Assembly (NCBI RefSeq): GCF_033439725.1
Contig: NW_026944383.1
Location: forward strand, 1,550,001-1,614,000
Source of the DNA: Neurospora tetraspora
Lineage: Eukaryota; Ascomycota; Sordariomycetes; Sordariales; Sordariaceae
Direction of reading: 5' to 3'
Length of the DNA: 64,000 nt
The notes under the pieces are model-generated. The model saw only the letters and a program-made list of their open reading frames with translations. It did no database searches and was not told where the DNA came from. This document shows, piece by piece, positions 32,713-44,586 of the stretch. How positions within the stretch are numbered: the first letter of the stretch is position 1; each line of letters begins with the position of its first letter. The position numbers and the translations under genes are program-made.

Positions 32713-35700
32713 ATGGCGGCAATCGTGGCAATTGCTGAGCTGGCCCGGGGGCTTCTCAGTTCAGACTCGAGCTTCGTGAGCGCCGTGAGCGCGCCTACCG
32801 ATGCGTCTTCCAATGCACCGGCTTCGTTGACCTCGACACCGCCAACCACCGTCTCGCCGGATAACATGTCGCAGATCTCCGATGCCGATGTTAGTGGCAA
32901 ACCAGATACCGTTTCCGTACCCAGTCTAGAGAGTGCCATCCGTTTGCTAGAGAACGAACAGCAAAACCAAGCTCGCCAACAGTTGCAACAAGAACAACAA
33001 CAACAAGGGATAACAGGGGCCCAACCAGACGCCATTGTTGTGGTTCCCCAACAGCCCGCGGACCCCTCATTGCCCGCTCAACAGCCTGTCCCTGACTCAA
33101 CAGGTCGATTTCCGCGCCGTGCACGAGGCAACAACGCCCCGGTATACAACCTCGCGAGATTGACCGGCACCTATGTGCATGGCAAACGCGCCTCGAAAGG
33201 TGACATTGTTCTGCAGAAGAAACGGAAACCGAAAGGTAGAAAACTAGCGGCTCTACTGGCCCAGCAGGCTCTCGAAGCTGAGCAGGCCGCTCAGCAGGCC
33301 GCTCAGGGCGAAACTCCAGCAGACCCTGCCGCAAACATCCCATCTGTTCAACCAGCAAACCAGGAAACCGACAAGCCCGATTCGAACGCGCCCGCAGACG
33401 CGCCCACGATCCCGCCCGTCCACGTGCCCGCAGCCCCCGAGCCCACGATCCCCGAGCCCACGATCCCCGAGCCCACGATCCCCGAGCCCACGATCCCCGA
33501 GCCCACGATCCCCGAGCCCACGATCCCCGAGCCCACGATCCCCGAGCCCACGATCCCCGAGCCCACGATCCCCGAACCCACGATCCCCGAACCCGCAATT
33601 CCCGAATTCGCTGCTAGTCCCGACAAAAATGGCGCCGCTCAACCACCCGACGCCCCAGCCGAGGAAAATCGCGTGGATCACGAGAGTCTCGACGCGTCAA
33701 TGCATGAAGCGCCGCTTGAATTCCCTACAGATACCGCCGAACTGAGCTTGACGACAAAAGCCGATACCGCGCAAGACATAAACACCAACACCAGCGACGC
33801 GCTGACTCCCGTTCTGCCAGTCGATGTTCCCGACCATATTCCCGCGATCGCACCGAGCGCAACCACAAAGCCTAGCACAAGGGGAGCCAAGGCAACCAAG
33901 AAGGACGTTGTCAAGAGGCCTGTCGGGAGACCCAAGAAACGCACGGCGACAAACACAGGCAAAGCAACCAGGACAGCCCTCGCCGAAACAGCCAAGACGG
34001 TCACCGCCGAGGAAGGTGGAACGAGCACTGTCGATGAAGCCGTAACAAGCTCCCCCAAGGAAGCCGTACCCAACGTCGAGAAGGAAGCCGAACCCAGCAT
34101 CGAAAAAGAAGCGGAACCAAGCGGCACCGAAGATGTACAAACAGGCACATGGGAAGATGTCCCAGCAGAAACAACTGGAGATGTACAAACAAGCCCAGCC
34201 AAACAGGTCAAAGCAGTCAAAGCGAAGGGAGTCAAAACAACAAAAGGCAAGGCAACGAAAGCTGGGACGATCAAAGCCTCCGCTGTAGTCCCTGCCACGC
34301 GCAGAGCGACGCGTCATTCGGGCGTCCCCGTTGAAGACCCGATCTTGCCATTGATAACACCGGCACCGGGCAAAAAGACCAAGAAGACAGCTGAGCCTGC
34401 TGTGACTCGTGTCCCACGGGAGCTGAAGCGCTTACGAGATACGAACGAATTCGTTGGCATCGAGACTCGTCCGATTCGATACTCTGTTTGGAGCAACGGA
34501 AAGTACGTTAACGTAACTGAGGAGAAGGAGCCCACTGCACCAGCAAAGAAGAAGGCCAAGGTCGAGAGCAGCACAGCTACAGTGCGCGAAGATAAGAAGG
34601 ATAAGACGGTGGAACCAGAGGCTCCGATGAACACCGACTCTCCTCGTCCAGTCGTCAAGCAAAAGCGCGTAAAGAAGTGGCTTAATAAGGGTCTCTACGC
34701 TGGCCAGCAGGCGCCTGAGGACGTCACCAAAAGTCTCACTACGCAAGAGAGGAAGAGGCTCCTGACTATCCCAGAACTCGCAAAGAGTGGCCCACCAAAC
34801 AAGGTCCTTCCACTGCCAATTTTCAATGGATTGCGGCTGCTCATCACAGGTCGTGATTTCAAGCTGCCGTTTGATGTCTGCCACCCATTGCCTCCCGGAC
34901 AGCCCAAGCCCGCCGCATACCGCACCATGACAAAGAGTGAGTATACTATGAGACGGGAACGTCTGATTGTAAAAAGAGTGTTCGATAGCTAACCTATCTA
35001 TGCCGTTTTTTAGACCGTTTCATTGGCCAGGCCGCGGCGATATGGAAGAAGACTCCTCACTTTGAGGATTTTGCTTCCAAGTGTGTATGTACGCCTGAAG
35101 ATGGATGTGCACAAGACTGCCAGAATCGCGTCATGCTGTACGAGTGTGATGAGACCAACTGCAACGTCGGCAAAGAGTTCTGCCAAAACCGGGCTTTCCA
35201 GATGCTCACAGAAAGAACCAAGAAAGGAGGTCGTTACCGCATAGGTGTTGAGGTCTTCAAGACCGAAGACAGAGGATATGGTGTGCGTAGCAACCGCTGC
35301 TTTGAACCGCACCAGATCATTATGGAGTACACGGGCGAGATCATCACCGATGAGGAGTGTGAACGTCGAATGAATGAGGAGTACAAGAACAACGAGGTGG
35401 GTTTCTCCAGGGATTGTTCAAAGCTCTTATCACTGACATTTATCATAGTGTTACTACCTCATGTCATTCGACCAAAACATGATTATTGACGCAACTACCG
35501 GTAGTATCGCGCGGTTCGTCAATCATTCATGCTCCCCTAACTGTCGCATGATCAAATGGATCGTCTCTGGGCAGCCGAGAATGGCGCTTTTTGCGGGTGA
35601 CCGCCCCATCCAAACTGGCGAGGAGCTAACGTACGACTACAATTTTGACCCCTTCTCCGCTAAGAACGTGCAGAAGTGTTTGTGCGGTGCGCCCAACTGC

Positions 35701-36675
35701 CGAGGTGTCCTTGGGCCCAAACCTAAGGAAGTGAAGCCGCCCAAGCCTCCGAAGGCAGAGGTTAAGGGCAAGAAAAAGGCTGCTAAAAGGAAGCTTCGAG
35801 AGCTCCTAGCCAATGGGATGGACAATGCTGTAGAGGGCGAGGGGAAGTCACCGAAGAAATTGAAGGTGGGTAAAGCCCAAGCCGGCAAGGCGACCGAAGA
35901 TACAGCAAAGGGAGCTCCAACATTTGTGTCGCGAAAGGTCTCCAAGGTGTCTGTCAGCGCCAAGTCCAAGGTTGCTTCGGCGAAGACCACCAAGGCGTTC
36001 ACTCGGAAAGTCAGCATTGCGACGACGAGAGTTGTCAAATCCTATTCCAAGAAGGGCGCCGCCGCGAAGAGCAAGACGATCACGCTGAAAGCTCCGTCAA
36101 GGGGTTCCAGCTTGACCATAGTCGCAGCTGATGCAGCCGGCTCTATCACAGCGGCAGGAACGACGGGGGCTGAAGAGGAGGTAGGAAACAAAGCTTCCAA
36201 GACAGCCAAGGTAACTCCCAAAAACACGCCCAGGGCAAAGAAGACGGCGGACGCTGTCCAAAACACTCCTGCTACTGCAGAGGGAGACGGCGGCTCGATT
36301 TTTGATGTACCGTCATCTTCTTCTGCAAGGAAACGCGCCCCCTCCTGGAAGGTGCGCGACTCCGGCGTTAAAAACGTATCATCCCTCTTCAAGAAAGCCA
36401 GGAAATCACCTGTCAAGAGCAAGGACACTGCCAGTCCGGCGGCCAAGTCTGTCGTTAAACCGCGCAAGGCTATCACGAAGGCGAAGGTCACAAAACCGGG
36501 CAAGGCGATGCCAAAGCTGACTGTCGCCAAGAAGACGGGCAAATCCGTGGCCAAGCCTGCGGTATCAAAGTCTGGCAAGGGATCTGTCGGCACTAAGGGT
36601 GCGACTAAGATTCGCCTCGTTAGCAAGCCGGCCGATGGCCAGGACGAAAATGCCGCTCCGGAACTGGTCGAGTGA
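32713..36675 (+). CDS. ash1: ASH1-type histone H3K36 methyltransferase (AWS-SET-postSET)
   Basis: Three exons (32713-34936, 35014-35396, 35449-36675) encode 1277 residues. The first ATG in frame is at 32713. The N-terminal 740 residues are low complexity, including an EPTIP repeat (DNA 33439-33603) and Ala/Lys/Thr-rich stretches. An AWS domain begins near C765 (KCVCTPEDGCAQDC). The SET domain follows, with RFVNHSC (about 891-897) and GEELTYDYNF (about 925-934), the cofactor and catalytic motifs. A post-SET CLCGAPNCRG (about 945) completes the zinc site. The last 300 residues are Lys-rich, histone-tail-like sequence. AWS-SET enzymes methylate H3K36. There is no SRI or WW domain in the C-terminal part, which argues for ASH1 rather than SET-2. 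In filamentous fungi ASH1 marks poorly transcribed and subtelomeric chromatin. Confidence 0.92.
33439..33603 (+). repeat. 15-bp coding minisatellite in ash1 (EPTIP x10 + EPAIP)
   Basis: Eleven 15-bp units encode ten EPTIP and one EPAIP pentapeptide. Most units are identical at the DNA level, which indicates recent expansion by slippage or unequal exchange. Copy number is likely to vary between strains. The antisense frames it opens are shadows. Confidence 0.95.
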
Positions 36676-39391
36676 GGGAACTAGGCTGGGCAACTAGACT
36701 AGTACACTGTTCTTTGATTGGGATGTGATGTAACGGGCATTTGGTGTCATTGGGGGACGGAGTGTAAGATTCAAGGACATTTCAGGCTTCGGGGAGTGTG
36801 GCTAAAGAAACAGGAGTTGTGAGTTTGGCTCGGTTACATGGCTCTGATTTTCTTTTTGTGGTATCTTTGGGACGTGGTGTTTTTTGGTCATTGTAGTCAT
36901 AAAACGGGCGTTTGGCTTGTATATGATTCGTTTATCTTTTTATCCCCTTCTCCTCCCGGCGTCGCGCGGTTGCTTGTAGCTTCTTGCTCCCCTCCTTCAG
37001 GCTGGGGTTTGTTGGCCTGCATCCAGAAAGTACACTGAGCTGGAAATCACGCACCGGGAAGGAAGAAGCGAATTCATCATTTGTTCGAGTATCTTACAAA
37101 CACATGAGAAACCAATATTCTATGTGTACATATATGTGTGCTGTGCAAAGCGTATGATACGCGACAAGGTGTCGATCTCCCGCTCCCCTCAGTGTTTGTC
37201 ATGTAATTCCGCGGCCTCTCAGTGTTGCCAGTAGCCCAGTGCTGCTACCTCCGTGTACACAGGATAACCCAGTAACATGTTCAGAGAGTCCGACAAAATG
37301 AAAGGTACAACCTACCACTTAGCTCGTAAAGCCTTACCTCGCAAGGTCAAGTCTTTCGGCGAAAAAATGAATTACCATGCTGTTATGCCTAGTATTAGCG
37401 TTAAACATCTGGATCGTGGAAATTCACCATTTCCATCAAAGATCATGATAATCGGCCCGGACGAAATACGGCCTTTTTAAAATGTGGCTTGACCTTATCT
37501 GCTCCCTAAATTCCATTCCTTAAATCATGGGAATTTCAGATTATAAACCTGTAGTTCTGGACTTGGGTGTCATCAATTTTGTCATGGGGGCGACGCTGTT
37601 AACATTGCACAACATTACAAGGCCTTCGGTGAGTGACTTCATGGCCAGTCAAAACGCAGCGTAATTTTCCAGACCGTGGTTTTTTACGATTTGCTCTGTG
37701 GAAATTCGGAACCTCACCGACAATCGGGTGGCTCTTCGCTTCTGCCCGCGGTCCCACTTGGTCAAACCAACCAATCAAAAATGTCATAAATTAACGATGG
37801 AAATGGGTCAGACCCACCCAGTGTCCGCTCCGCTCCTCAAGTCCCGATCCGATCCTGTCACGGTAAAGATGCCGGCGTCTCCACACGAAAGATCCACATT
37901 AACTTCCGAAGACAACATCACCCCGCTGTGCACGTGTGTCCGCTTTCCCGTTCTGTCATCCCGCGTCTGCCATCGTCGAGACGGATGGTAAACTTTATTT
38001 TCCATCTTTGCAACGTCGTCTCGTCATGACGTCTTGGCGATGCTGCTGTCATTACCTCACTCGTCCGGACATGGCCGATTAGGCTTGCCTGATTTGATCA
38101 GGCACATTGGCACGTTTGGTCCTACTAGCTACCAGCCTCAGCTTGACGACCTATGCCGAATCGAGTTTCTCTTTTCCATGAGATTTTCCCGTTTCTCTCC
38201 GCTAAGCCAGCGGGCTAGGAATACGATTGGACACTCCCGATCCTATCAACTATCAACCACCACCTTCAGCTCATGCTCCCCCTCCCTTCCCTTCCCTTCC
38301 CTTCCCTTCCCCGCAATCTCCCGCAGCCCGCGGAGAAAGACATAACAAGACTTGAGCAAGGCTACTAATCAAATCCCGCAGACACTCCTCAGGGACCTCA
38401 GCCCTTGCGCCTAATCCTCCCACACCTTCCCACAATCAGGATCTCATTCTGAAATATGCAGATGCAGCAGGATCGGCTTTCCGCTTTGACAGCTCCTGGG
38501 GAAACTTCATCTTCTTGGCGGCAGAGTATCGTCACCACCTCGGTACCGCCGAAAACCGTAACTCCGGGACAACAAAAAAAAAAGTGTCGATAACCTCATC
38601 TGGGGTTCGGTAAACGACGATTACCTACTGCGCTGCTGGGCGTTACTGGACATTGCCGTGGCACGCACTGGCAGTCAGTCAGTTTCTCTCTCCTGGTTGA
38701 CCGGTTTCGTCGTCGTCGAGAGAGAACATCAAACACTATTCAACCCGTCCGTCATCGCCACGCAGCCATCGCCGCGCCTGTCACTATCACCAGCAAGGCT
38801 CGCCGGCATGACGCCGGTGCCAAGAGACCAACAGGCCCTTCGCTTTCTTCCAAACTGGCCCAAAAAGCCGCAAAGTGCACCAGGCAATGCATCATGATGT
38901 ATCTTACCCATACCCATACCCCCCACCATGAACACCTAACCCAAATCGGATACCGAGAGGGCGGATGCAAGGAGGGCTGGGAGGAGGGAGGGTAAGGTGC
39001 TGCAGCGTAGGAAAAGCCTCATCATACCACACCTCGACAAGTTCCGTGAGGCTGGCGGCGTCGCCCGCGCGCGGAACGCGGCAACGCGCCTAGTGGTAAT
39101 CCAAAGTGGCTGTCATGGAGGAGGAGGAGTAAAAAAGCACATCTTGACATTCCGGGACAATGCGATGCTCAACCCAACCCAACCCATATCGAATTGGAAT
39201 TGGATGAGTAATTTGCGTCGGCGGCAGCAGCGGTCCGGAAAACCAAGGTCAGCCATGAGAGAAAAGGCCCGAGGGGTTGAGGATATCAACCTACATACCT
39301 ACCTGTTTGGATAGGTACATACGCCTAAGTGGGCGTAGATCAACTCCTCGAAGGGATGATCTTCTCCAGAGATACGTTTGCGGACCTGTCT
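36676..39391. other. Intergenic region downstream of ash1
   Basis: This is the 3' flank of ash1 followed by about 2 kb without a supportable gene. A 67-codon frame at 37277-37480 has no recognised domain. A CCCTT pentanucleotide repeat lies at 38284-38308 in a pyrimidine-rich patch, an A-run of about 11 occurs near 38571-38581, and short TACCTA-type motifs occur near 39290-39320. Confidence 0.45.
38284..38308. repeat. CCCTT pentanucleotide microsatellite
   Basis: Five CCCTT units lie within a longer pyrimidine-rich tract in intergenic DNA. Confidence 0.8.
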
Positions 39392-39946
39392 CTAGTGTAG
39401 CTCTTGGAAGTTCTTATCTTCAGGCTCACCGATGACTGTCCGGCCGTTGGACTTCATTTCACGTACAAGTTTTGGTAAGATGAGGTCCTAGAACACTTAC
39501 ACGGAGTAGCTCGAATTCATGAAGTGGAACCCAAGGTGAAGGTTTGCGATACAGCACCTCTAGCCGGATGTGAGTTGGTGGAGGGGGGCGAGAGATGGAG
39601 ATGTGTCTCATGCGATCAAGAAACAAGCGCGGGGAAAAGTGGTGGTGTGCTGCGCCCGCTCTTCTATGTAACGGTGCGTTGTTAGGGTGAAATAAGCAAC
39701 GAAGTAGTTACTCATCCTGAGAGAACGAATAAGATAGGACCGATTTTCTTCAGGTAAGGCTGAGTGGTCAATGTTTCGATCCATCAGAGAGATATCTTCC
39801 GAGTTACTCGAAGCACGAAATGTCTCTTCAGGAAATTTGGGTAAGGTCTCAGGGTCCCGGATGATCAAAACAACCTCAACGGCCAGTAATCTGCCGCCAG
39901 AATGCAATGTCCTGCATGCAGGTGTGAAGTGTGGTATGTACCCCAA
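39392..39946 (-). pseudogene. Possible decayed or unmodelled gene fragment
   Basis: The minus strand has a 112-codon open frame (39608-39946) with protein-like composition (LLAVEVVLIIRDPETLPKFP, then EENRSYLIRSLRMSNYFVAY). A further protein-like stretch sits about 100 bp downstream in other frames (KPSPWVPLHEFELLR, then REMKSNGRTVIGEPEDKNF and a stop at 39392-39394). The pieces are not in one frame and I found no convincing intron set to join them: one donor GTAAGT is present, but no well-spaced acceptor restores the better frame. Either a frameshifted relic or an exon structure I cannot resolve is possible. The family is not recognised. Confidence 0.3.
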
Positions 39947-41066
39947 CAGCGATGATGATGTGCGTGTAACACTCCCTTCTGTAGTGAATGTAAATTGGCG
40001 CGCTAGGCTTGGGTTGCAAAGGTACCTACTTCACACGACGTCAGTGTCAAGTGGCTGCTGCACTGAATCAATGCCCTGGTGATGCCGAACGTGATGGTAG
40101 GGGGTTCCATTCATGCTGCGACACACCCAGTCCCCTACTCGCCTAATGTGTCACTCCGGGTGAGCCGCATGCACAACACCTAGCAAAACATGCATGTCAT
40201 GTAAATGGTAGGTTGTTTCAGTTGCTTTTGCAGGATGGAGAACACATTGAGACGTGGATTGTATGGAGTAGGGATGTTGAATGGGGGGCTTGGATACCTA
40301 TCTGCATACTCAACTGCTCGGTCACAGTTTAGATAGGTAGAACTAGGTGGTTGATGGAGCTGATCATGTCGATTGGGTGATCTTTCAAGCTACTAGGGTG
40401 TAGTGAAGTGGCAAATTATCTGAGTGAGGTGAACAGCTTCAGAGGAAAGTGAGACGTCGGTATGACTTTTTTATTTTAATTTTCTCTCGAGATGAGAGCG
40501 TCCAATTGTGGTCAGAGGCTAAGCCAAATTGGCTATGAACCAGAACCCTGAAAATGTTTGGACTACCAATCAGGGCAATTTCAATATCAAGGGTCCAAAT
40601 GTAGTCAGACTTGAGAGATCACTGGGCTCTAGTGTAGGGAGCTTTCATGAGTGGCGAAGGTCACAATGCATGTCCAGTAACTTCCGCGATCAACGACGGT
40701 TGTATTTTCATATGAAAGAACAAATGAAACGATCGTAAATAACAAGAAAAGACAGAATAGGCATTTCCAACTCCTCGCTCGGTACTCGCTTTTCCATGGG
40801 CCTGAGCCACCGTTTATCCGTCCTTTTCCAGCATAGGTCCCGACTACTGAGATCCTCCGATAGTAGCTCCCAAAGTCTCGCTCTGAGTCGAACAAAAGAA
40901 ACCCAAGAGCAAAACAAAACTGTAGATGGTGGGTGAAAGAGTGTCGAAACTGGGGCCGTGTCCTCATGTAATCCCTTCACATGATCTCAATGATGTATCT
41001 GAAGCATCGTTCATCTTGGCTAGCCTCAAAGTGTAGCTCAGTTGGACGCTTGTGAGCGCGGGACGC
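39947..41066. other. Intergenic region
   Basis: No supportable gene. Short overlapping frames only. Confidence 0.4.
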
Positions 41067-41361
41067 TTATTTGCGGGTGTCGATTGGGATCTGGCGGACA
41101 TCGCAGGTATTGCAGATTTGATGGGAACAGTTGAAGCAATGTGTATCAATCTGATAGTTCCAAGGCCCGAACTTGCAGTTGCCCTGTATGAACAATAGTT
41201 AGAAGCCGGCAGGCACTTCACAAATGAGCATACAAGGGGTCATCACTTACGCAGTACCAGATCCATTTCTGGGTCTTGGAACCGGTTCTTGAAGAACTAG
41301 CCTGTTTGCCTCCAGAGGAGCTGGAGGACTTGCTAGAGGAAGCGCTCGAGTATTTCCCCAT
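41067..41361 (-). CDS. Small Cys-rich protein with zinc-ribbon-like spacing
   Basis: Two exons (41251-41361 and 41067-41183) flank a 67-bp intron with GTAAGT at its 5' end and ACAG at its 3' end, phase 0, giving 75 residues. The N-terminal half is a Ser/Lys/Gly-rich disordered stretch (MGKYSSASSSKSSSSS). The second half is compact and Cys-rich: WIWYCGNCKFGPWN, then THCFNCSHQICNTCDV. That gives three CX2C pairs plus an extra Cys, a pattern typical of a small zinc-binding module. There is no signal peptide. The family is not recognised by name; similar short proteins of unknown function are widespread in filamentous fungi. The clean phase-matched intron and the coherent module make it likely to be real. 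Confidence 0.75.
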
Positions 41362-42052
41362 TTTGTCGATGTGTGGTTGTTGAGTGGATGTGAAGTTGGA
41401 AGCCAGTGTCTTTGAGGGAGTAATGGTGAGAGCGCTTGACTTCTTGAAAGTGAAGTCTCAACTGAGGTTGAATGGGGCAGTAGATGTTGCTTGTATGTCT
41501 TCAGGATTTACAAAGAAGAACACTGAAAGATGGTCAAGATGGTGAAGATGGTGAAGATGATGGATATGAAAACAGGTGAGCCGAGAGTAGGATATCATGG
41601 AACATCTTATACACTCATCGATTGCTCACAGCTTCACAAAGGTGTCGACCCTATACTCCCACATGGAATTCCCAAATGCCTCATCGTCAACTAAGCCATG
41701 TTTTCCATTCAACCTCAAAGGCTTCGGGACCAGTCAACGAGTGGCACTGGTGCGCCTTGCGCTATGGAAATTTCCATGGTGGCCTTACCCACAGGAAGGT
41801 TGGACGCTTGAGGATTGGATCTGGTGGTATAGTGCCCTCAGATGGTACAAGGACGACACCGACGGTCATTGGCAGTGCAACTCCGGTGAACAGTCTCCAC
41901 TCCAGGGCTCTGCCACTTGCTCAAGGTAAGGACTCATACTGGCGAGCGGCCTATCCGTCATTCCATGGAAAACAGTTTGTTTGAATCCACCAGATTGGAG
42001 AACGATTGGTGATCGTTGAGCCATCGTTAGGCTTGAATGGGACAGTTCTCGG

Positions 42053-42388
42053 TCAGTATTTTGAAATCCCAGGCGAAGCAAGTAAAAGCAAAGCAGGGAC
42101 GAGTGTATGCCGGCGTAGAGCCGTACACAACGGGCAAGTAAATCCTGGTGGTAAGGCAAGAAATGCCGAGTCGACCTGCCCGAAAAAGTTAGTGGTAATC
42201 TCCAGAGCTAGACTGCCGTTCTTGAGCGGAAGTTTCTTGACATTCAACTTCGAGCTCGGGCACTCAGAGAGTGAACACCCTTCGGTCCTCGATTGTCCTT
42301 CAGGCTGGCTCTCGGGGTCGCCGTTGTGGATCGGATAGATGTCGGCGGAAGTGATGTGATGAAGTTCTTGGCTTCGTTGTTGAAACAA
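42053..42388 (-). CDS. Weak candidate: 111-codon hypothetical frame
   Basis: The ATG at 42388 opens 111 codons with reasonably protein-like composition (SADIYPIHNGDPESQPEG, then SKLNVKKLPLKNGSLALEIT and LPPGFTCPLC). The same frame stays coding-like for about 30 codons past the stop, so it could be part of a decayed or spliced gene. No domain is recognised and no convincing intron was found. Confidence 0.3.
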   Translation of the reverse strand: MFQQRSQELHHITSADIYPIHNGDPESQPEGQSRTEGCSLSECPSSKLNVKKLPLKNGSLALEITTNFFGQVDSAFLALPPGFTCPLCTALRRHTLVPALLLLASPGISKY

Positions 42389-42760
42389 AACCGGTTCGAG
42401 TTGAGTGAAATGTGTTGACTGATTCAGTTTGGTCTGGGTGGAGGGAGAGCCGGAGCTGCATACCTCTACCTGTGAATGAGGCGCCTGTACGGCATCACTA
42501 CCGGGAGAGCTAGCGTCTTACGCATGCGGCTCTGCGCGACACGTGGGAAGGTATACAGCTACTTGTTCGGAGCGGTAAGCCCTGGCTGTTTTCTGCTGCA
42601 ACTCTTAAGTACTCGGTACAACCTGCTGCATGGAGTTACATACAGCGTGCTTCATTACTGCATCTAGCTTTGACCCTGCATGTTTGTAAACAATGTACGG
42701 AAAACAGTTTGAATACCATGAGGTACCTTACCTATCCACCGTAACATTGAAACTTTCGAA

Positions 42761-42816
42761 CTTCCGTCTTCCGTCTTCCGTCTTCCGTCTTCCGTCTTCC
42801 GTCTTCCGTCTTCCGT
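42761..42816. repeat. CTTCCGT heptamer array (8 perfect units)
   Basis: Eight head-to-tail copies of CTTCCGT show no mismatch. The array sits in intergenic DNA and probably varies in length between strains. Confidence 0.95.
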
Positions 42817-44301
42817 TCTACGGGTTGCAAAGACTGCCCCCGGTGGTGCCCTGACACCTCGCCCTTCCTGTTCAGGTGAGCACGGAATTTGCACTTTCCT
42901 CCAAAACCCTTCAACACAGCCACACGATTTTCCCATCGCCCGCCATCATTCTATACGTCCGAGTCGTCTATGCTCACCGACCAAATCCCTGGATTTCATC
43001 ATAACCCTGCGACCGGCAGATTACTCCCAAGGCGAGCGCGTCAATTCCGCGAATTGCTGGTTTCGCTTTCTCCTTCCCAGGTCGTTGACAGATGACCGCC
43101 TGCAATACCCAACCCGTGCGTGTAACCAGAGGGCAGTGCTGCTAGACAGTAGAGCCTGGATCCAGCCTCACCCAGACTCCTGCTAGTACCAGGCACAACC
43201 GCACGCTTCTGCCTTACTTGAACGTTGCCCGCCCATTCAACCAGCGCTGCATTCCACCGACTCAATATTGAGCAGAGGTACAGAGCGCGGCTCTGCGGGT
43301 GACTGCGACTCTGCGGCTCCTTGAAGCAGCTCTGTGACGACAGGGATTAACCAAGGGCGCAGTATCCGAGGATCAATTGACCGAAACAAGACATACCGGA
43401 TCAAAGACTGACTGGCGCCGACAAATGAGATCCGACGTCTTCGAATGACATTCAACCGCCTCATGGGAGTCATGCCGGCTGCCCGATATCTGAGCAAAAG
43501 AGGCATACATGCCTTCGCACTGCCATGGAAGACTTCGGTGTCTTCTGTTACATCCTCGTCGAACATTGTGGATAAGGAATATGCCGGCCAGGGCTTTGCC
43601 CTCGAATCAGACACCTCTTGTGTCATGGCTGGGCTCGATTTTTCAACAATAAAAAAAGACCAGGTGACCGTAACTGACGTCGGCTCCGACAATTCGCCTC
43701 GAATGAATAGGCAAGGGTGTGGGGAGCTCACGGCAGTGGTACTCGTTAAGCGTTGGGGAAGGAGACGCTTCGAGCTTTGGCGAGTATGTATGTGTGCCAA
43801 CGACAACCCATGTGGCACACCACCGGAACCTTTTCGCCAAATCCATCAACGTCGAACTTCGTCCGTGATGATAAGAAGAAAGGCGTTTGAGGAGAAGAAA
43901 TGCGACGAAAATAACAAGATAAAGAAATGGTGAGTCCCATGACAGAAAGAACCGAGAAACTGACCCACAACAGAAGAATTCGTCTTGTTGACCTATTCGT
44001 GGGTCTATACTCGCTGCTTCGGATCGTGATCCCAAGTGATGAGGGGTTCAAGGGTCGTGTCTCTAAGTGAGTCCAAGAAGCTGCCCCGATAGCAAGCAGC
44101 CGTGGTAGGAAATCAGAAAAAGACGCCGAGTAGTTGAGTTTCATGCTCATATCTCGAACAATGCCTTAGCCACAACTTGAGGCGGCAATCTGGTGCAGGG
44201 ATGATTGCTTCATGGAGTGATCTGCTTGTCGTCTTGAAGAACAGATTTAAGTAAAATCCAAGCTTGGAACAGGATGGTGCCAGAAAGAACCGGAGGTGTG
44301 A

Positions 44302-44586
44302 TCAATACCAGCTCGGACTGGCTTCCGGTAAGCCATTTCCTCTTGATGAATCGTTTTTCGACGAGATTCCCCCTGTTCCAGCCCCGGATGTGGGTACTAA
44401 GTCTTGTTAGCAGATGCTTCTTTTCAATGACAAAGTGAACAACTTACCTTGGAAGGTAGTTCCTTCCTCGTAGTCGAGATGATGGGGTCTCAAGTTCACT
44501 ATTGACGATCCCCCGCCTTTCACTTTATACATTGAGATGAGGCTCTTTTTCAAGTTGAGGCTCTGCGGCAAGTGCCTGAGTTTCAT
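44302..44586 (-). CDS. Candidate small spliced gene (77 residues)
   Basis: Two short frames (44448-44586 and 44302-44396) are separated by a 51-bp intron with GTAAGT at its 5' end, a GCTAAC branch site and a TTAG acceptor, the textbook fungal arrangement. The phases match and give 77 residues from the first ATG, or 59 from a second ATG at 44532. The sequence is basic at the N terminus (MKLRHLPQSLNLKKSLISMY) and Gly/Ser-rich later (TSGAGTGGISSKNDSSRG). No domain, signal peptide or membrane segment is evident. The splice signals are stronger evidence than the coding sequence, and a spliced non-coding RNA is an equal alternative. Confidence 0.4.

Larger units (their letters stand above)
41362..44301. 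other. Long intergenic region with weak candidate frames
   Basis: This holds the upstream flank of the small Cys-rich gene and about 2.9 kb with no certain gene. It includes one coding-like frame (42053-42388, listed separately), a heptamer array (42761-42816) and mutually overlapping frames at 43237-44150 on both strands that I cannot rank. One plus-strand GTGAGT...ACAG pair (43930-43972) looks intron-like, but joining it ends the upstream frame at once. Confidence 0.4.

Noticed and set aside
33253-33681. Long antisense open frames across the ash1 repeat encoding Gly-Asp-Arg or Gly-Ser repeats
   Set aside because: They mirror the 15-bp sense minisatellite, which opens all frames; they contain only repeat sequence and no domain.
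43445-44150. Overlapping frames on both strands of 130-160 codons, with one intron-like GTGAGT...ACAG pair
   Set aside because: Using the candidate intron creates an immediate stop, the frames conflict with each other and none has a domain.
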